Shown piece after piece: positions 19,082 through 28,023 of a stretch of DNA of 63,900 nt (its first letter is position 1; each line of letters starts with the position of its first letter). A model generated the notes under the pieces. The model had not been told where the DNA came from and made no database searches. It saw only the letters and a list, made by a program, of their open reading frames with translations. Origin of the DNA: CAZBRS01 sp964494475. GTDB lineage: Bacteria; Myxococcota_A; UBA9042; CAZBRS01. Location: assembly GCA_964494475.1 (NCBI GenBank), contig CAZBRS010000037.1:1-63900 (forward strand), written 5' to 3'. Position numbers and translations under genes: made by a program.

Positions 19082-20452
19082 ATGCTCCTCTTCGCGGTGA
19101 AGCGGCTCTGCTGGTTGGCGTTGGCGGGCCTCCTCGTGGCGTGCGGTGCGGGCGAAGACGACCCGGCCCGCGACGCGGGCGTCCTGCCGGGCGACGCCAG
19201 CATCCAGTGGAGCGCCGACGTGGCGTCCGATCCCGGGAGTGGGGCTCCTGACGCGTCCGCGCCGCGCGAGGTCGGGGCCGAGCCCGACCGGAGCGAACCG
19301 GACGCCTGCGTGTCCAGTTGCGCGGGTCGCGAATGTGGAGGCGACGGTTGCGGGGCCACCTGCGGCACCTGCGCGCCTGGCGACGACTGCGTGGACCACC
19401 GCTGCCGGCCGAAGCCCGAGTGCGGCGACGACGCGTGCGACGGGACCGAGACCTGCGGCACGTGCCCGCTCGACTGCGGCGTCTGCGCCGCGACCTGCGG
19501 CAACGGGGCGTGCGCGGGGGGCGAGACCTGTGCCAGCTGCCCCGACGACTGCGGTTTCTGCGCCACGTGCCCCGACGGTGCCTGCGCGGGCGGCGAGACG
19601 TGCCTCTCGTGCCCCGACGACTGCGGGGCGTGCGGACCCGACTGCGGCGACGAGGCCTGCAACGGCGACGAGACCTGCGCCACGTGCGTGCTCGATTGCG
19701 GTCCCTGTCCGCGAGCGTGCGGCGATGGCGCCTGCGCGGGTGGCGAGACCTGCACCAACTGCCCCGACGACTGCGGGCTCTGTTCCACCTGCGGCGACGA
19801 CGACTGCGCGCCCGACGAGGACTGCCAGGGCTGCCCGGCCGATTGTGGAGCCTGCTCGCCCTGCGGCGACGGCACGTGCGGCTATGGGGAGGGGTGCGCC
19901 AGCTGCCCCGCCGACTGCACCGACTGTGCCCCCAGCGACGGGTGCCTGCCCAGCGAGGCCGCCGGGTGCGCCGGCTGCGCCTGCCAGGCCTGCACGTGCG
20001 CCGACGATCCCTACTGCTGCGCCACGAAGTGGGACACGCTCTGCGTCGACATCTGCGAATCGACGTGCGGGGGATGCACGGTCGTCCCGGCGTGCGGTGA
20101 CGGCACCTGCGCCGCCGACGAGACCTGCTCCGGTTGTCCGGTCGACTGCGGGGCGTGCCAGGGCTCCGGCTGCCGGTTGAGCACGTCGGCCGGCTGCGGG
20201 GGCTGCTCGTGCGAAGCGGTCGTCTGCGCCGCCGACGACTACTGCTGCTCGACCGAGTGGGACAAGCTGTGCGTCCAGAAGTGCGCCGACGCCGGGAGCT
20301 GCCCCCCCGATGGCTGCCACACGGAGGGCGGATCCGGCTGCGCGGGGTGCAGCTGCGAGGCTGCCGTGTGCGCGGAGGACAGCTACTGCTGCTCAGGGGC
20401 CTGGGACGGCTTCTGCGTCGATCTGTGCATCGAGCAGGGAGCGTGCGATTGA
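19082..20452 (+). CDS. Cys-rich repeat lipoprotein inside the lysine cluster
   Basis: Lipoprotein of 456 residues: signal peptide ending LLVAC, an acidic Ala/Pro/Asp linker (20-75), then two kinds of Cys-rich repeat. About nine copies of the pattern CGDxxCxxxETCxxCPxDCGxC come first. Then follow three copies of a longer unit with CxxCxCxxxxC and YCCxxxWDxxCVxxC (for example DPYCCATKWDTLCVDIC). Such arrays are common on myxobacterial surface proteins and likely form disulfide knots. No enzyme motif was seen. It is transcribed against kce and kamE, which flank it, with only 10 bp to the kamE stop, so a link to lysine use is positional only. Confidence 0.82.
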   Translation: MLLFAVKRLCWLALAGLLVACGAGEDDPARDAGVLPGDASIQWSADVASDPGSGAPDASAPREVGAEPDRSEPDACVSSCAGRECGGDGCGATCGTCAPGDDCVDHRCRPKPECGDDACDGTETCGTCPLDCGVCAATCGNGACAGGETCASCPDDCGFCATCPDGACAGGETCLSCPDDCGACGPDCGDEACNGDETCATCVLDCGPCPRACGDGACAGGETCTNCPDDCGLCSTCGDDDCAPDEDCQGCPADCGACSPCGDGTCGYGEGCASCPADCTDCAPSDGCLPSEAAGCAGCACQACTCADDPYCCATKWDTLCVDICESTCGGCTVVPACGDGTCAADETCSGCPVDCGACQGSGCRLSTSAGCGGCSCEAVVCAADDYCCSTEWDKLCVQKCADAGSCPPDGCHTEGGSGCAGCSCEAAVCAEDSYCCSGAWDGFCVDLCIEQGACD

Positions 20453-20462
20453 CCCTGGCGGG

Positions 20463-21272
20463 TCACCCCTCGAACTGCCTGCGCTTGTGCATCTCCTGCA
20501 CCAGGAAGCTCGCCACGTGACTGGCGAAGCTCTGGCGGCCGAAGCCGGCGTCGAAGCCGAGCTCCATGGCCAGCTCGTGGGTGATGCGCGGGCCGCCCAC
20601 CACCAGGATCCAGCGGTCGCGCAGCCCCTCGGCCTCGACCAGCTCGATGAAGCGGGTCAGGTTCTGGACGTGCACGTTCTTTTGCGTGACGATCTGCGAG
20701 ACGAGCACCGCGTCGGCCTGGAACTCGCGCGCCGCCGCGATGAGCTCTTCGTTCGGCACCTGGGCGCCGAGGTTTCGGATCTCGAACCCCTTGTAGCTCT
20801 CGAGGCCCTTGTGGCCCGCGATGCCCTTCATGTTGAGGATGGCGTCGATGCCCACGGTGTGCGCGTCGGTGCCGGTGCAGGCGCCGATCACGCGCAGGGG
20901 GCGGCCGCCGAGATCCAGCGCGATGTGGGCCTCGACCTCCTTCTTGTCGAGCACCACCGACTGGGCCTTCGGCACCTTGATGCCGGCGTAGTCGACGGTC
21001 TCGCGGCAGGCGCCATAGGCCACGAAGAAGGTGCAGCCGTTCTGCATGTCGCGCGTGTGCACGATGGCCGGCTCGTGCAGGTTCATGAGCCGCAGCAGGC
21101 GCAGGGCGGCCTCCTCGGCCTCGGGGCCGGGGGGCACGGGCAGCGTGAACGAGAGCTGCACGAAGCCGTCGTCGAGGGTGTCGCCGTAGGGGCGCACCCG
21201 CGTGGGGTCGGGGGCCAGGGGCCGCGTCCAGTCCCCGGGGTTCGGGCTTCCGAAGTCAGGCGTGTACGGCAT
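20463..21272 (-). CDS. kamE: Lysine 5,6-aminomutase, beta subunit
   Basis: The B12-binding half of the enzyme that moves the epsilon-amino group of beta-lysine or lysine to the adjacent carbon, using adenosylcobalamin and PLP. In 269 residues it shows the base-off cobalamin motif DAHTVG (136-141, after GACTGT) and Lys149 in ILNMKG, the position matching the PLP-linking lysine. A Rossmann-like C-terminus carries VVGGPRIT. The start overlaps the end of kamD by 17 bp, which suggests translational coupling. It is the last gene of the kdd-kamA-kamB-kamD-kamE run. Confidence 0.96.
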   Translation of the reverse strand: MPYTPDFGSPNPGDWTRPLAPDPTRVRPYGDTLDDGFVQLSFTLPVPPGPEAEEAALRLLRLMNLHEPAIVHTRDMQNGCTFFVAYGACRETVDYAGIKVPKAQSVVLDKKEVEAHIALDLGGRPLRVIGACTGTDAHTVGIDAILNMKGIAGHKGLESYKGFEIRNLGAQVPNEELIAAAREFQADAVLVSQIVTQKNVHVQNLTRFIELVEAEGLRDRWILVVGGPRITHELAMELGFDAGFGRQSFASHVASFLVQEMHKRRQFEG

Positions 21273-22848
21273 GGGCCACCTCCTCGATCGGAAGGGGGAG
21301 CTCGGCCTTCATCTGATCGGCGAACGGGTTCGCATAGCCGGGCTCCTTCGACACCACGCCGTCGTAGCCCTTGCCCCCCTCGCGCCGGCGCCCGATGTTC
21401 GCGAACATGCCGCGCTCGATGCACGCCAGGAGCCCCATGCCCTCGATCTCGTCGAGGAAGACCACGGCCTGATCGAGCACCTCGGCGGCGCGACGTCGGA
21501 CCAGACCGCCCTGCTTGAATTCGACCTCGTCGCCGAGGTGGCGCGCCGTCGTGGTCACGTAGCGCGCGGCCTCGATGGCCAGGTAGCGGTCGGCCAGGAA
21601 GGGGGTGTGGATGGCCTCGGTGAGCATCCCGAGCAGGTGGATGCGCTGGTTCGTGAGCACCGACACCAGGTTGAAGAGGGCGTCCTGCACGTGGCCACGG
21701 AAGATGTTGCCCGTCATGTACTTGGTGGGCGGCATGTACTTCAGGGGGCTCTTCGGGAAGATCTCGCGCGCCATCTGGGCCTGCGCGATCTCGAACAGGA
21801 AGCCGTCCTCGAACGACGGATCGATCTCGAAGGCGTGGCCGAGGCCCAGCTGCTCCTCGCGGAGCCCGGCGCTCTGGCCGAACTGCTCGTTCAGGAACTG
21901 CGACGCGAGCACCGTGTGCGCGGCCTCGACCGCGTCGGACGTGGTGAGGTAGTTGTCCTCGCCCGTGTTGATGACAGCGCCGGCGAAGGCGTTGATGCTG
22001 CGCGAGAACGCCTGGTCGACGAAGGTTCGCACGGGGTTGATGTCGCGAAAGAGGATGCCGTACATCGAGTCGTTCAGGAGCATGTCGAGCCGCTCGAACG
22101 CGCCCATGGCCGAGATCTCGGGCATGCACAGGCCGCTGGCGTAGTTGACCAGCTGCACGTAGCGACCCACCTGCTCCGACACCTCGTCGAGGGCGGCGCG
22201 CATGATGCGGAAGTTCTCCTGGGTGGCGTAGGTGCCGCCGTAGCCCTCGGTGGTGGCGCCGTAGGGCACGTAGTCGAGCAGCGACTGGCCCGTGGTGCGG
22301 ATGACCGCGATGATGTCGGCGCCCTGACGGGCGGCGGCCTGGGCCTGCCCCACGTCCTCGTGGATGTTGCCGGTGGCGACGATCAGGTACAGCTGCAGCC
22401 CGTGGGCCATCCCCAGCCGCCTGGCGAAGCCGACGCGACGGCTGCGCTGGGCGCGGATGAGGTCAAGGCCCGGCTCGGTCAGCGCGCCGGCCCGCGCGAG
22501 CGCCCGATCGGCGTCGACCTTCGCCAGGTCGGACGGCTTCAACCGGCCCGCCACGATGGCCTCGGCGGCCTCCTGGGCGCTGCAGGCCCCCTGCTCGCAG
22601 GCCGCCCCCACCAGGCGCGCCGCGCCAAGCCCGAGCAGCCCGGCGTGCTGGATCACCTCGACCACGCGGTTCGGGAGGGGCACCTCGTCGGCGTCGACCC
22701 CGTCGACCCCGTACAGCCGCAGCACCGCGCGCTCCACGGTCGTGGTCGTGTGCCGGTCGATCAGCCCGTGCATGGCCCCCACGATGCGACCCGCCGTCGC
22801 GCGGGCCCGCGCCACCTTTTCGAAGTCGAGTCCAAGTTTGGAGTCCAT
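21256..22848 (-). CDS. kamD: Lysine 5,6-aminomutase, alpha subunit
   Basis: The large, PLP-holding barrel subunit that pairs with KamE. 530 residues, normal for KamD. Recognisable segments are ERAVLRLYGVDGVD near the N-terminus, YLIVATGNIHEDVGQA, DYVPYGATTEGYGGTYATQ and INTGEDNYLTTSDAV. The separate alpha and beta genes argue for lysine rather than D-ornithine aminomutase. The start follows a good ribosome-binding site (AGGAG, six bases). The preceding gene ends 14 bp away, so this is one operon. Confidence 0.96.
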   Translation of the reverse strand: MDSKLGLDFEKVARARATAGRIVGAMHGLIDRHTTTTVERAVLRLYGVDGVDADEVPLPNRVVEVIQHAGLLGLGAARLVGAACEQGACSAQEAAEAIVAGRLKPSDLAKVDADRALARAGALTEPGLDLIRAQRSRRVGFARRLGMAHGLQLYLIVATGNIHEDVGQAQAAARQGADIIAVIRTTGQSLLDYVPYGATTEGYGGTYATQENFRIMRAALDEVSEQVGRYVQLVNYASGLCMPEISAMGAFERLDMLLNDSMYGILFRDINPVRTFVDQAFSRSINAFAGAVINTGEDNYLTTSDAVEAAHTVLASQFLNEQFGQSAGLREEQLGLGHAFEIDPSFEDGFLFEIAQAQMAREIFPKSPLKYMPPTKYMTGNIFRGHVQDALFNLVSVLTNQRIHLLGMLTEAIHTPFLADRYLAIEAARYVTTTARHLGDEVEFKQGGLVRRRAAEVLDQAVVFLDEIEGMGLLACIERGMFANIGRRREGGKGYDGVVSKEPGYANPFADQMKAELPLPIEEVAHAVHA

Positions 22849-22862
22849 GTCGTCTCCTCGGC

Positions 22863-23873
22863 TCAATCCCGGATCGCGTCGAATACGGGCAAATCGGGCA
22901 CCAGCGCCTCGAGGCGCTCGCGCAGTTCGTGGGCCGGCAACCAGAACCCTTCGGGAGAGTAGGGGTTCAACGCCACCCCCGCTACGTGGATGGGCGTGCG
23001 GGCCTCCAGGCGGCCCCCTGCTCCCACGAAGCGTTCGATCTCCTTCTCGGTCGCGAAGACGCGTGCGCCGTTCTCGACCACCAGCCGCAGGCCCTCGACC
23101 GTTCGCTTCTCGACCAGCGCCGAGAGCAGCGCGCCCGCCGCGGCCCCGGGGCAGCGCACGACCGTGGCCTCTTCGCGTCGCGCGACCGCCGCCAGCGCGC
23201 GTTCGTGGCCGAGCGCCGTCTCGAGCCCCGCGTCGATCCGGCGACCGTCGTGCGTGAGCACGTCGGGCCGCTCGGGCCAGGGCGCCGACATGCGCCCCGC
23301 GCGGGGCAGGCAGAGCAGGGTGAGCACCCGGCGCGCCTCGGCCACCACGGCGCTGAGGTCGCGACTCCAGGCCGCCCCCACCACCAGGATGGTCGCCTCG
23401 GTCGTCGCGCCGCCGGCCACCGAGCGCCGGTCGATGGAGCCGTCGACCAGCACGAAGTCGGCGCCTGCGGCGCGCAGGGCGCGCACCACGCGGCCGAGCT
23501 GGGTCACCGTCCGTGGGCCGATCAGCGTGACGCCGCCGCCCCGCGTTGCGCGCGCGATCTGCACCTCGCCGAAGGGCGTGGTCACCCCGGTGCCGGCCAC
23601 CACCTCGAACTCGGCGCTGCCCGACGCCAGGCCGGCCGCGGCGCAGGCCACCCACATCCCCTCGCGCACCACCACGGGCGGCTTGGCGTGGCCGAACACG
23701 GCGTCGCGCCGCTCGCCGTCCATGCCGGTCGAGAGCACGCCCACCGGGCGGCCGAGCGCGGCGGTCTCCTGCAGCAGGCGCCCGATCGCGACGGTCTTGC
23801 CCGCGTTCTTGACGATGCCGACGACCACCAGGCTCGCGAGACGATCGAGGCCGAGTTCGGTGGTCGGGAACAA
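22863..23873 (-). CDS. kamB: P-loop protein, probable aminomutase reactivase KamB
   Basis: Protein of 336 residues between kamA and kamD. It opens with VGIVKNAGKT (about 18-27), a P-loop-like turn of the MobB/KamB kind, followed by LSTGMDGERRD and a segment PPVVVREGMWVACA. This matches my memory of KamB, thought to help restore lysine 5,6-aminomutase after B12 damage; the role is inferred from family and position. No ATG is available near the N-terminus. A TTG four bases after GGAGG fits, 14 bp after the kamA stop. The MutS-like ATPase KamC, usually its partner, is absent from the window. Confidence 0.7.
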   Translation of the reverse strand: MFPTTELGLDRLASLVVVGIVKNAGKTVAIGRLLQETAALGRPVGVLSTGMDGERRDAVFGHAKPPVVVREGMWVACAAAGLASGSAEFEVVAGTGVTTPFGEVQIARATRGGGVTLIGPRTVTQLGRVVRALRAAGADFVLVDGSIDRRSVAGGATTEATILVVGAAWSRDLSAVVAEARRVLTLLCLPRAGRMSAPWPERPDVLTHDGRRIDAGLETALGHERALAAVARREEATVVRCPGAAAGALLSALVEKRTVEGLRLVVENGARVFATEKEIERFVGAGGRLEARTPIHVAGVALNPYSPEGFWLPAHELRERLEALVPDLPVFDAIRD

Positions 23874-23887
23874 TCTGCCTCCGCTGG

Positions 23888-25150
23888 CTACGGCTTCGGG
23901 TTCGGCTTGGTGTCCTTCGGCCGGCGGTGCTGCTCGGGGATCAACGAAAGCTCGTCGCCCGAGAAGAGGCGGGCCAGCCCCGTGCGGCTGCGCTTGTGCG
24001 CGGGCACCCAGCGGCTCACGTCGAGGTGCGAGTCGGCGGCGGCGTTCTCGGGTTCGGTGTAGGTGGTGATCACGCCCTCGAAGTTCCGCAGGATGACCTT
24101 GTTGTGGGTGCGGGAGATGAGGTACTGCGGCATCACGGGGATCTTGCCGCCGCCGCCCGGCGCGTCGACCACGAAGGTGGGGACGGCCAGCCCCGACGTG
24201 TGGCCGCGCAGCATCTCGATGATCTCGATGCCCTTGCCCACCGACGTGCGGAAGTGCTCGATGCCTTCTGACAGGTCGCACTGGTAGATGTAGTAGGGCC
24301 GCACGCGCATCTTCAGGAGCTCGTGGATCAACGCCGTCATGAGCCCGGCGTCGTCGTTCACGCCCCGCAGCAGCACCGACTGGTTGCCCAGGGGGATGCC
24401 CGCGTCGGCCAGCTTGCGGCAGGCCTCGCGGGACTCGGGCGTGATCTCGCTCGGGTGGTTGAAGTGCGTGTTCACGTAGAGCGGGTGGAACTTCTTCAGG
24501 ACCTCGACCAGGTCGTCGGTGATGCGCATGGGGCAGACCACCGGCACGCGCGTGCCCAGCCGGATGATCTCGACGTGCGGGATGGCGCGGATCTCGGTCA
24601 GGATGCCCTCGAGCACGTGGCTGCCGAGCGTGAGGGGATCGCCCCCGGAGACCAGCACGTCGCGGATGATCGGGTTGGCGCGGATGTACTCGATGGCGCG
24701 GGCGATCTTCTCGCGGCTGGCCACGCGGTCGGTCTGGCCCGCCAGGCGCCGGCGCGTGCAGTGCCGGCAGTACATGGTGCACTGGTCGGTGACCAGGAAG
24801 AGCACGCGGTCGGGGTAGCGGTGCGTGATCAGGGGCACGGGAGAGTCGGCGTCCTCGTGCAGGGGGTCGGCCATGTCGGCGGGTTGCACGCGCAGCTCGA
24901 GGGGGCTCGGCACCGCCTGGGCGCGCACGGGGTCGGTCGGATCCGAGGGGTCGATCAGCGAGAGGTAGTAGGGCGTGATCGCCATGCGGAACCGCCCCAG
25001 CACCGCCTTGACGCCGTCGCTCTCCGCGGCCTGCTGGCCCAGGATGCCTGCGAGCACCTCGGGGTCGGTCACGCGGTGGCGAAGCTGCCAGCGCCAGTCG
25101 TTCCAGTCGGTGTCGGCCACGTCACGGTAGAACGGGTGCCTGTCGCTCAT
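23888..25150 (-). CDS. kamA: L-lysine 2,3-aminomutase
   Basis: Radical SAM and PLP enzyme that converts L-lysine to L-beta-lysine. In 420 residues the cluster motif is C124-TMY-C128-RH-C131, almost the same numbering as the clostridial enzyme. PGGGGKIPV near the C-terminus holds the PLP lysine and LVSGGDPL the SAM-binding glycines. Length and the N-terminal DWRWQLRHRV segment separate it from the shorter EpmB of EF-P modification; the neighbours kdd, kamD and kamE confirm a catabolic role. It starts 20 bp after the kdd stop with AGGAGCGAGGAAC upstream. Confidence 0.97.
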   Translation of the reverse strand: MSDRHPFYRDVADTDWNDWRWQLRHRVTDPEVLAGILGQQAAESDGVKAVLGRFRMAITPYYLSLIDPSDPTDPVRAQAVPSPLELRVQPADMADPLHEDADSPVPLITHRYPDRVLFLVTDQCTMYCRHCTRRRLAGQTDRVASREKIARAIEYIRANPIIRDVLVSGGDPLTLGSHVLEGILTEIRAIPHVEIIRLGTRVPVVCPMRITDDLVEVLKKFHPLYVNTHFNHPSEITPESREACRKLADAGIPLGNQSVLLRGVNDDAGLMTALIHELLKMRVRPYYIYQCDLSEGIEHFRTSVGKGIEIIEMLRGHTSGLAVPTFVVDAPGGGGKIPVMPQYLISRTHNKVILRNFEGVITTYTEPENAAADSHLDVSRWVPAHKRSRTGLARLFSGDELSLIPEQHRRPKDTKPNPKP

Positions 25151-25169
25151 GTTCCTCGCTCCTGCGAGA

Positions 25170-26213
25170 TCAACCGAACAGCTCCTCGAAGACGCGCTTC
25201 AGGGTCGGGCTCTCGCGGAGGAGCTGAAGCGTGATGGCCGCGTGCCCCCGGGTGTAGCCGTTGCCGATCAGCATGGTCACGTCGCTGCCGATGCCCTCGG
25301 CGCCGAGGGCGGCCTTGGTGAACGAGGTGGCCATCGAGAAGAAGTAGACGACGCCCGTGTCCTTGGTGCACAGGATCGAGGTCATCTCGGTGTTCTCGAT
25401 GTTGACGCAGTTGATGGTCACGTCGGCCAGTTGGCCGCCCGAGACCTCCTCGAAGGCCGCGCGGGTCTCGACGGGGCTCGTGGCGTTCACCTTGATGACC
25501 GCGTCGCAGAACCCGAGCTCGCGGATGCGCTTCGTCGAGCCGTCGGAGTGCCCGGTGCCGATGACGCGGCCCGTGATGCCGGCGCGCTTTTTGGCCTCGT
25601 AGGCCACCAGCATGCCGCTCTTGCCCCCGGCGCCGAGGATGAACACCGTGTCGCCCGGCTTCACCAGCTTGGCGGTCTGGGCCGCCGCGCCCGCCACGTC
25701 GAGGGCCGCCAGGGCGACCTTGTCCGACAGGTCGTCGGGCAGCTTGGCCCAGATGGCGCTCTCGAACAGGATGGCCTGGCCCTCGACCTCGACCTGGTCG
25801 CGGTCGACGTGCACCTTCTTGATGCGGGCGAGCTTGAGGGGCGTCAGCGACAGCGACACCAGCGACGCGATGCGATCGCCGGGCTTCAGGTCGATCTTCC
25901 CCGCCAGCGCCTCGCCGACCCGGGCCACGCGGCCGATGAACATGCCGCCGGACCCCGTGACCGGGTTGTGCTGCTTGCCGCGCGTGGCCACGGTCTCGAG
26001 GATGGTGGCCGCGATCTTGGCGGGATCGCCGCCCGCGGCCTGCTCGATCTGCGTGAACGACGCCGAGTCGACGTTCAACACGTCGACGTCGCACAGGATC
26101 TCGTTGTCGTAGACCACCGACAGATCGTTGTCGACGCGCCACGCGGCTTGCGTGAGCACGCCCTTCGGCTCGATGACGCGGTGAAGCCCGTACTTGTCGC
26201 CCTTCGGTTCCAT
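25170..26213 (-). CDS. kdd: L-erythro-3,5-diaminohexanoate dehydrogenase
   Basis: NAD(P)-dependent oxidative deaminase that turns 3,5-diaminohexanoate, the product of KamDE, into 3-keto-5-aminohexanoate for Kce. The 347 residues match known Kdd length. The N-terminus (GDKYGLHRVIEPKGVLTQ) and GSGGMFIGRV are typical, and FILGAGGKSG is the Rossmann dinucleotide loop. It is the first gene of the lysine operon; AGAGGACCTC lies just before the ATG. The upstream SEC-C gene is on the same strand, 87 bp away, so read-through is possible. Confidence 0.95.
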   Translation of the reverse strand: MEPKGDKYGLHRVIEPKGVLTQAAWRVDNDLSVVYDNEILCDVDVLNVDSASFTQIEQAAGGDPAKIAATILETVATRGKQHNPVTGSGGMFIGRVARVGEALAGKIDLKPGDRIASLVSLSLTPLKLARIKKVHVDRDQVEVEGQAILFESAIWAKLPDDLSDKVALAALDVAGAAAQTAKLVKPGDTVFILGAGGKSGMLVAYEAKKRAGITGRVIGTGHSDGSTKRIRELGFCDAVIKVNATSPVETRAAFEEVSGGQLADVTINCVNIENTEMTSILCTKDTGVVYFFSMATSFTKAALGAEGIGSDVTMLIGNGYTRGHAAITLQLLRESPTLKRVFEELFG

Positions 26214-26299
26214 GAGGTCCTCTCGTTTCAGGCGGTGGATGTCCAGCCGACGCCCTCTGGCCGCCAAAGACGGAGCATATGCACGGCTTCCGAGCGCGG

Positions 26300-27676
26300 T
26301 CAAGAGGGAGAGGCCGCGTTCTCCGGGGCCTGGATGAGCTTCGCGAGATCGCCGAAGCCGGCTTCGGCGAGGAACGTCACGTAGGCCGAGAGCGCTTCGC
26401 CCGAGGGCTCCAGGAGGGGATCGATGCCTCCTCGGGCGGCCACGAGCTCGGCCTCTCCGGGCAGGAACGAGGTCCACCCCCGGGCGATGGCGCGCTCCAG
26501 CAGTTTCAGCGACACGCGCGAGAACCCGTGGTCCACCAGTTGGCTCGCGAGCCAGCGCACCAGGCCGCGCACGGCCAGGGAGCCACCCGGGTTCCCCTCG
26601 AGCCAGGCGCCCAGGATCTGTCCGTAGGCCTCGGCCGCGGTCCAGAGCCAGTCTTCTTCCGCTTCGGCTTGCTCCGGGCCGGGTTCGCCCGCGTCGCCTT
26701 CGGCCAACTTCTTCGAGGCCTGCCGGCGCATCAGCACCCAGACGCAGTTCGGCACGGCCACGGGGAAGCGCTCGTCGGCGATCATCGCCTCCAGCGCCGC
26801 CTCGAACCGCTCGGCGCGCGCGATGAGCCGCTCGAGCGCGGCCGAGGCCTCGGCGTTGGGCTGCACGGCCTCCCGCGACAGGGCCAGCAGGTGGCTCCCC
26901 GCGGTTCCGAGCAGGTCGGCGGCGTCGTCGTTCTCGGGCGCGACGACCTTCTGCACGGTCTCCATGTCGAGCGCGGGCTGGAAGCTGGCGAGCCGGAACA
27001 GGGCCGAGGCCAGGGGCAGGTCCTCGTCGTCGGCCGGGAGCTCCGCGAAGGCGAGCCCCGTGGCCAGGCCCCGCAGCGCCGCCACGTCGGTGCGGTAGCG
27101 CGGCGCGGCCTCCTTGAGCGCGCGGGCCACGCGCTTCAACGAGACCATCCTGTCGACCGTGCGCGCGTAGCGCGTCGCGAGTCCCTCCATCAGCACCTGG
27201 ACGGCGTCCGGGTCGTCGCTCGCGTGCGCCGCCTCGATCTCGTCGCCGTGCTCGAACAGGAACTCGTGCACCGCGAGCTCGTCGAACCGGATGGCCTGGA
27301 GCTCGGGGTCGTCGAGGAGCAGCGCCTCGAGCCGTTCGGAGCCCTCGATCCAGCCGTCGGGGCCGTCGAGGCACGGGATCAACTCCGGGGTCTCGAGCGG
27401 CGTGGGTCCTGCGGCCTCGGGCGCGGCCGGCGCGGCGGGCTCCTTGCCCAGGCAGCACTTCTTGTGCTTCTTGCCGCTGCCGCAGGGGCACGGGTCGTTG
27501 CGCCCGACCCTGGAGGCGGCGGGCTCCTTGCCTCCGAGGTTGCCAGCTGCGCGCGCGACGGCCACGGCGGCGTCGACCGCGAGGATGCCGAGCGACTCGC
27601 TGAACTCGTCGTCGAGCTTGTACCCCGCGGCGAGCAGGGCATGCTTCAGGGCGGGGGGCAGGGTGGGCAGAGGCAT
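26300..27676 (-). CDS. SEC-C motif protein of unknown function
   Basis: 458 residues. Near the N-terminus sits a SEC-C zinc motif, C63-x-C65-x8-C74-C75 (DPCPCGSGKKHKKCC), as at the tail of SecA. The remainder is helical with no family I recognise; it is Ala/Glu/Leu-rich and probably a helical-repeat scaffold. SEC-C motifs bind zinc and often mediate contact with SecB, ribosomes or nucleic acid, but nothing here fixes the partner. It is divergent from rpmE across 134 bp and ends 87 bp before kdd on the same strand. Confidence 0.75.
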   Translation of the reverse strand: MPLPTLPPALKHALLAAGYKLDDEFSESLGILAVDAAVAVARAAGNLGGKEPAASRVGRNDPCPCGSGKKHKKCCLGKEPAAPAAPEAAGPTPLETPELIPCLDGPDGWIEGSERLEALLLDDPELQAIRFDELAVHEFLFEHGDEIEAAHASDDPDAVQVLMEGLATRYARTVDRMVSLKRVARALKEAAPRYRTDVAALRGLATGLAFAELPADDEDLPLASALFRLASFQPALDMETVQKVVAPENDDAADLLGTAGSHLLALSREAVQPNAEASAALERLIARAERFEAALEAMIADERFPVAVPNCVWVLMRRQASKKLAEGDAGEPGPEQAEAEEDWLWTAAEAYGQILGAWLEGNPGGSLAVRGLVRWLASQLVDHGFSRVSLKLLERAIARGWTSFLPGEAELVAARGGIDPLLEPSGEALSAYVTFLAEAGFGDLAKLIQAPENAASPS

Positions 27677-27715
27677 GGCGGGAGGTCCTCGTTCGTTGCT
27701 CTCGGGAACTTTTTC

Positions 27716-27745
27716 CTTGAAGCGCGAGCGCTCTTCAAGTACAAA
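27716..27745 (+). promoter_or_regulatory. rpmE promoter with nested palindromes
   Basis: TTGAAG (27717-27722), a 17-bp spacer and TACAAA (27740-27745). The -35 and spacer are covered by the inverted repeat CTTGAAG (27716-27722) / CTTCAAG (27733-27739). Inside it sits a second palindrome, AGCGC-GA-GCGCT (27721-27732). The placement suits a repressor operator; the regulator is unknown. Confidence 0.5.
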
Positions 27746-27810
27746 CGCGTGCTCCCATGTCGAAGGGCCCCAGCGCCCGAACGTGGGCGAACCGCGAACG
27801 AGGGCGTGAG

Positions 27811-28020
27811 ATGAAGAAGGCCATCCATCCGAACTTCAAAGAGATTGGGATTACGTGCGCGTGCGGCGCCGTGATCAAGACGCGCTCCGTGCTCGACAGC
27901 CTGGCCGTCGAAATCTGCTCCAATTGCCACCCGTTCTTCACGGGCAAGGAGAAGATCCTCGACACCGCCGGCCGCGTCGAGCGCTTCAATCGCAAATACG
28001 GTCGCGCGCAGCAGCAGTAA
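27811..28020 (+). CDS. rpmE: 50S ribosomal protein L31 (zinc-binding form)
   Basis: 69 residues. It keeps the zinc cysteines of the C+ form: CAC near the N-terminus and CSNC before HPFFTGKEKILD. The longer upstream frame is ignored because L31 begins MKKAIHPNF. First gene of rpmE-DUF1385-prfA, an order found in many bacteria; only 3 bp separate it from the next start. Confidence 0.97.
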   Translation: MKKAIHPNFKEIGITCACGAVIKTRSVLDSLAVEICSNCHPFFTGKEKILDTAGRVERFNRKYGRAQQQ

Positions 28021-28023
28021 CGC

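Noticed and set aside
10404..20452. CRISPR-like or tandem DNA repeats in the two Cys-rich genes.
   Set aside because: Periodicity follows protein repeats; DNA units differ in length and sequence and there are no spacers.
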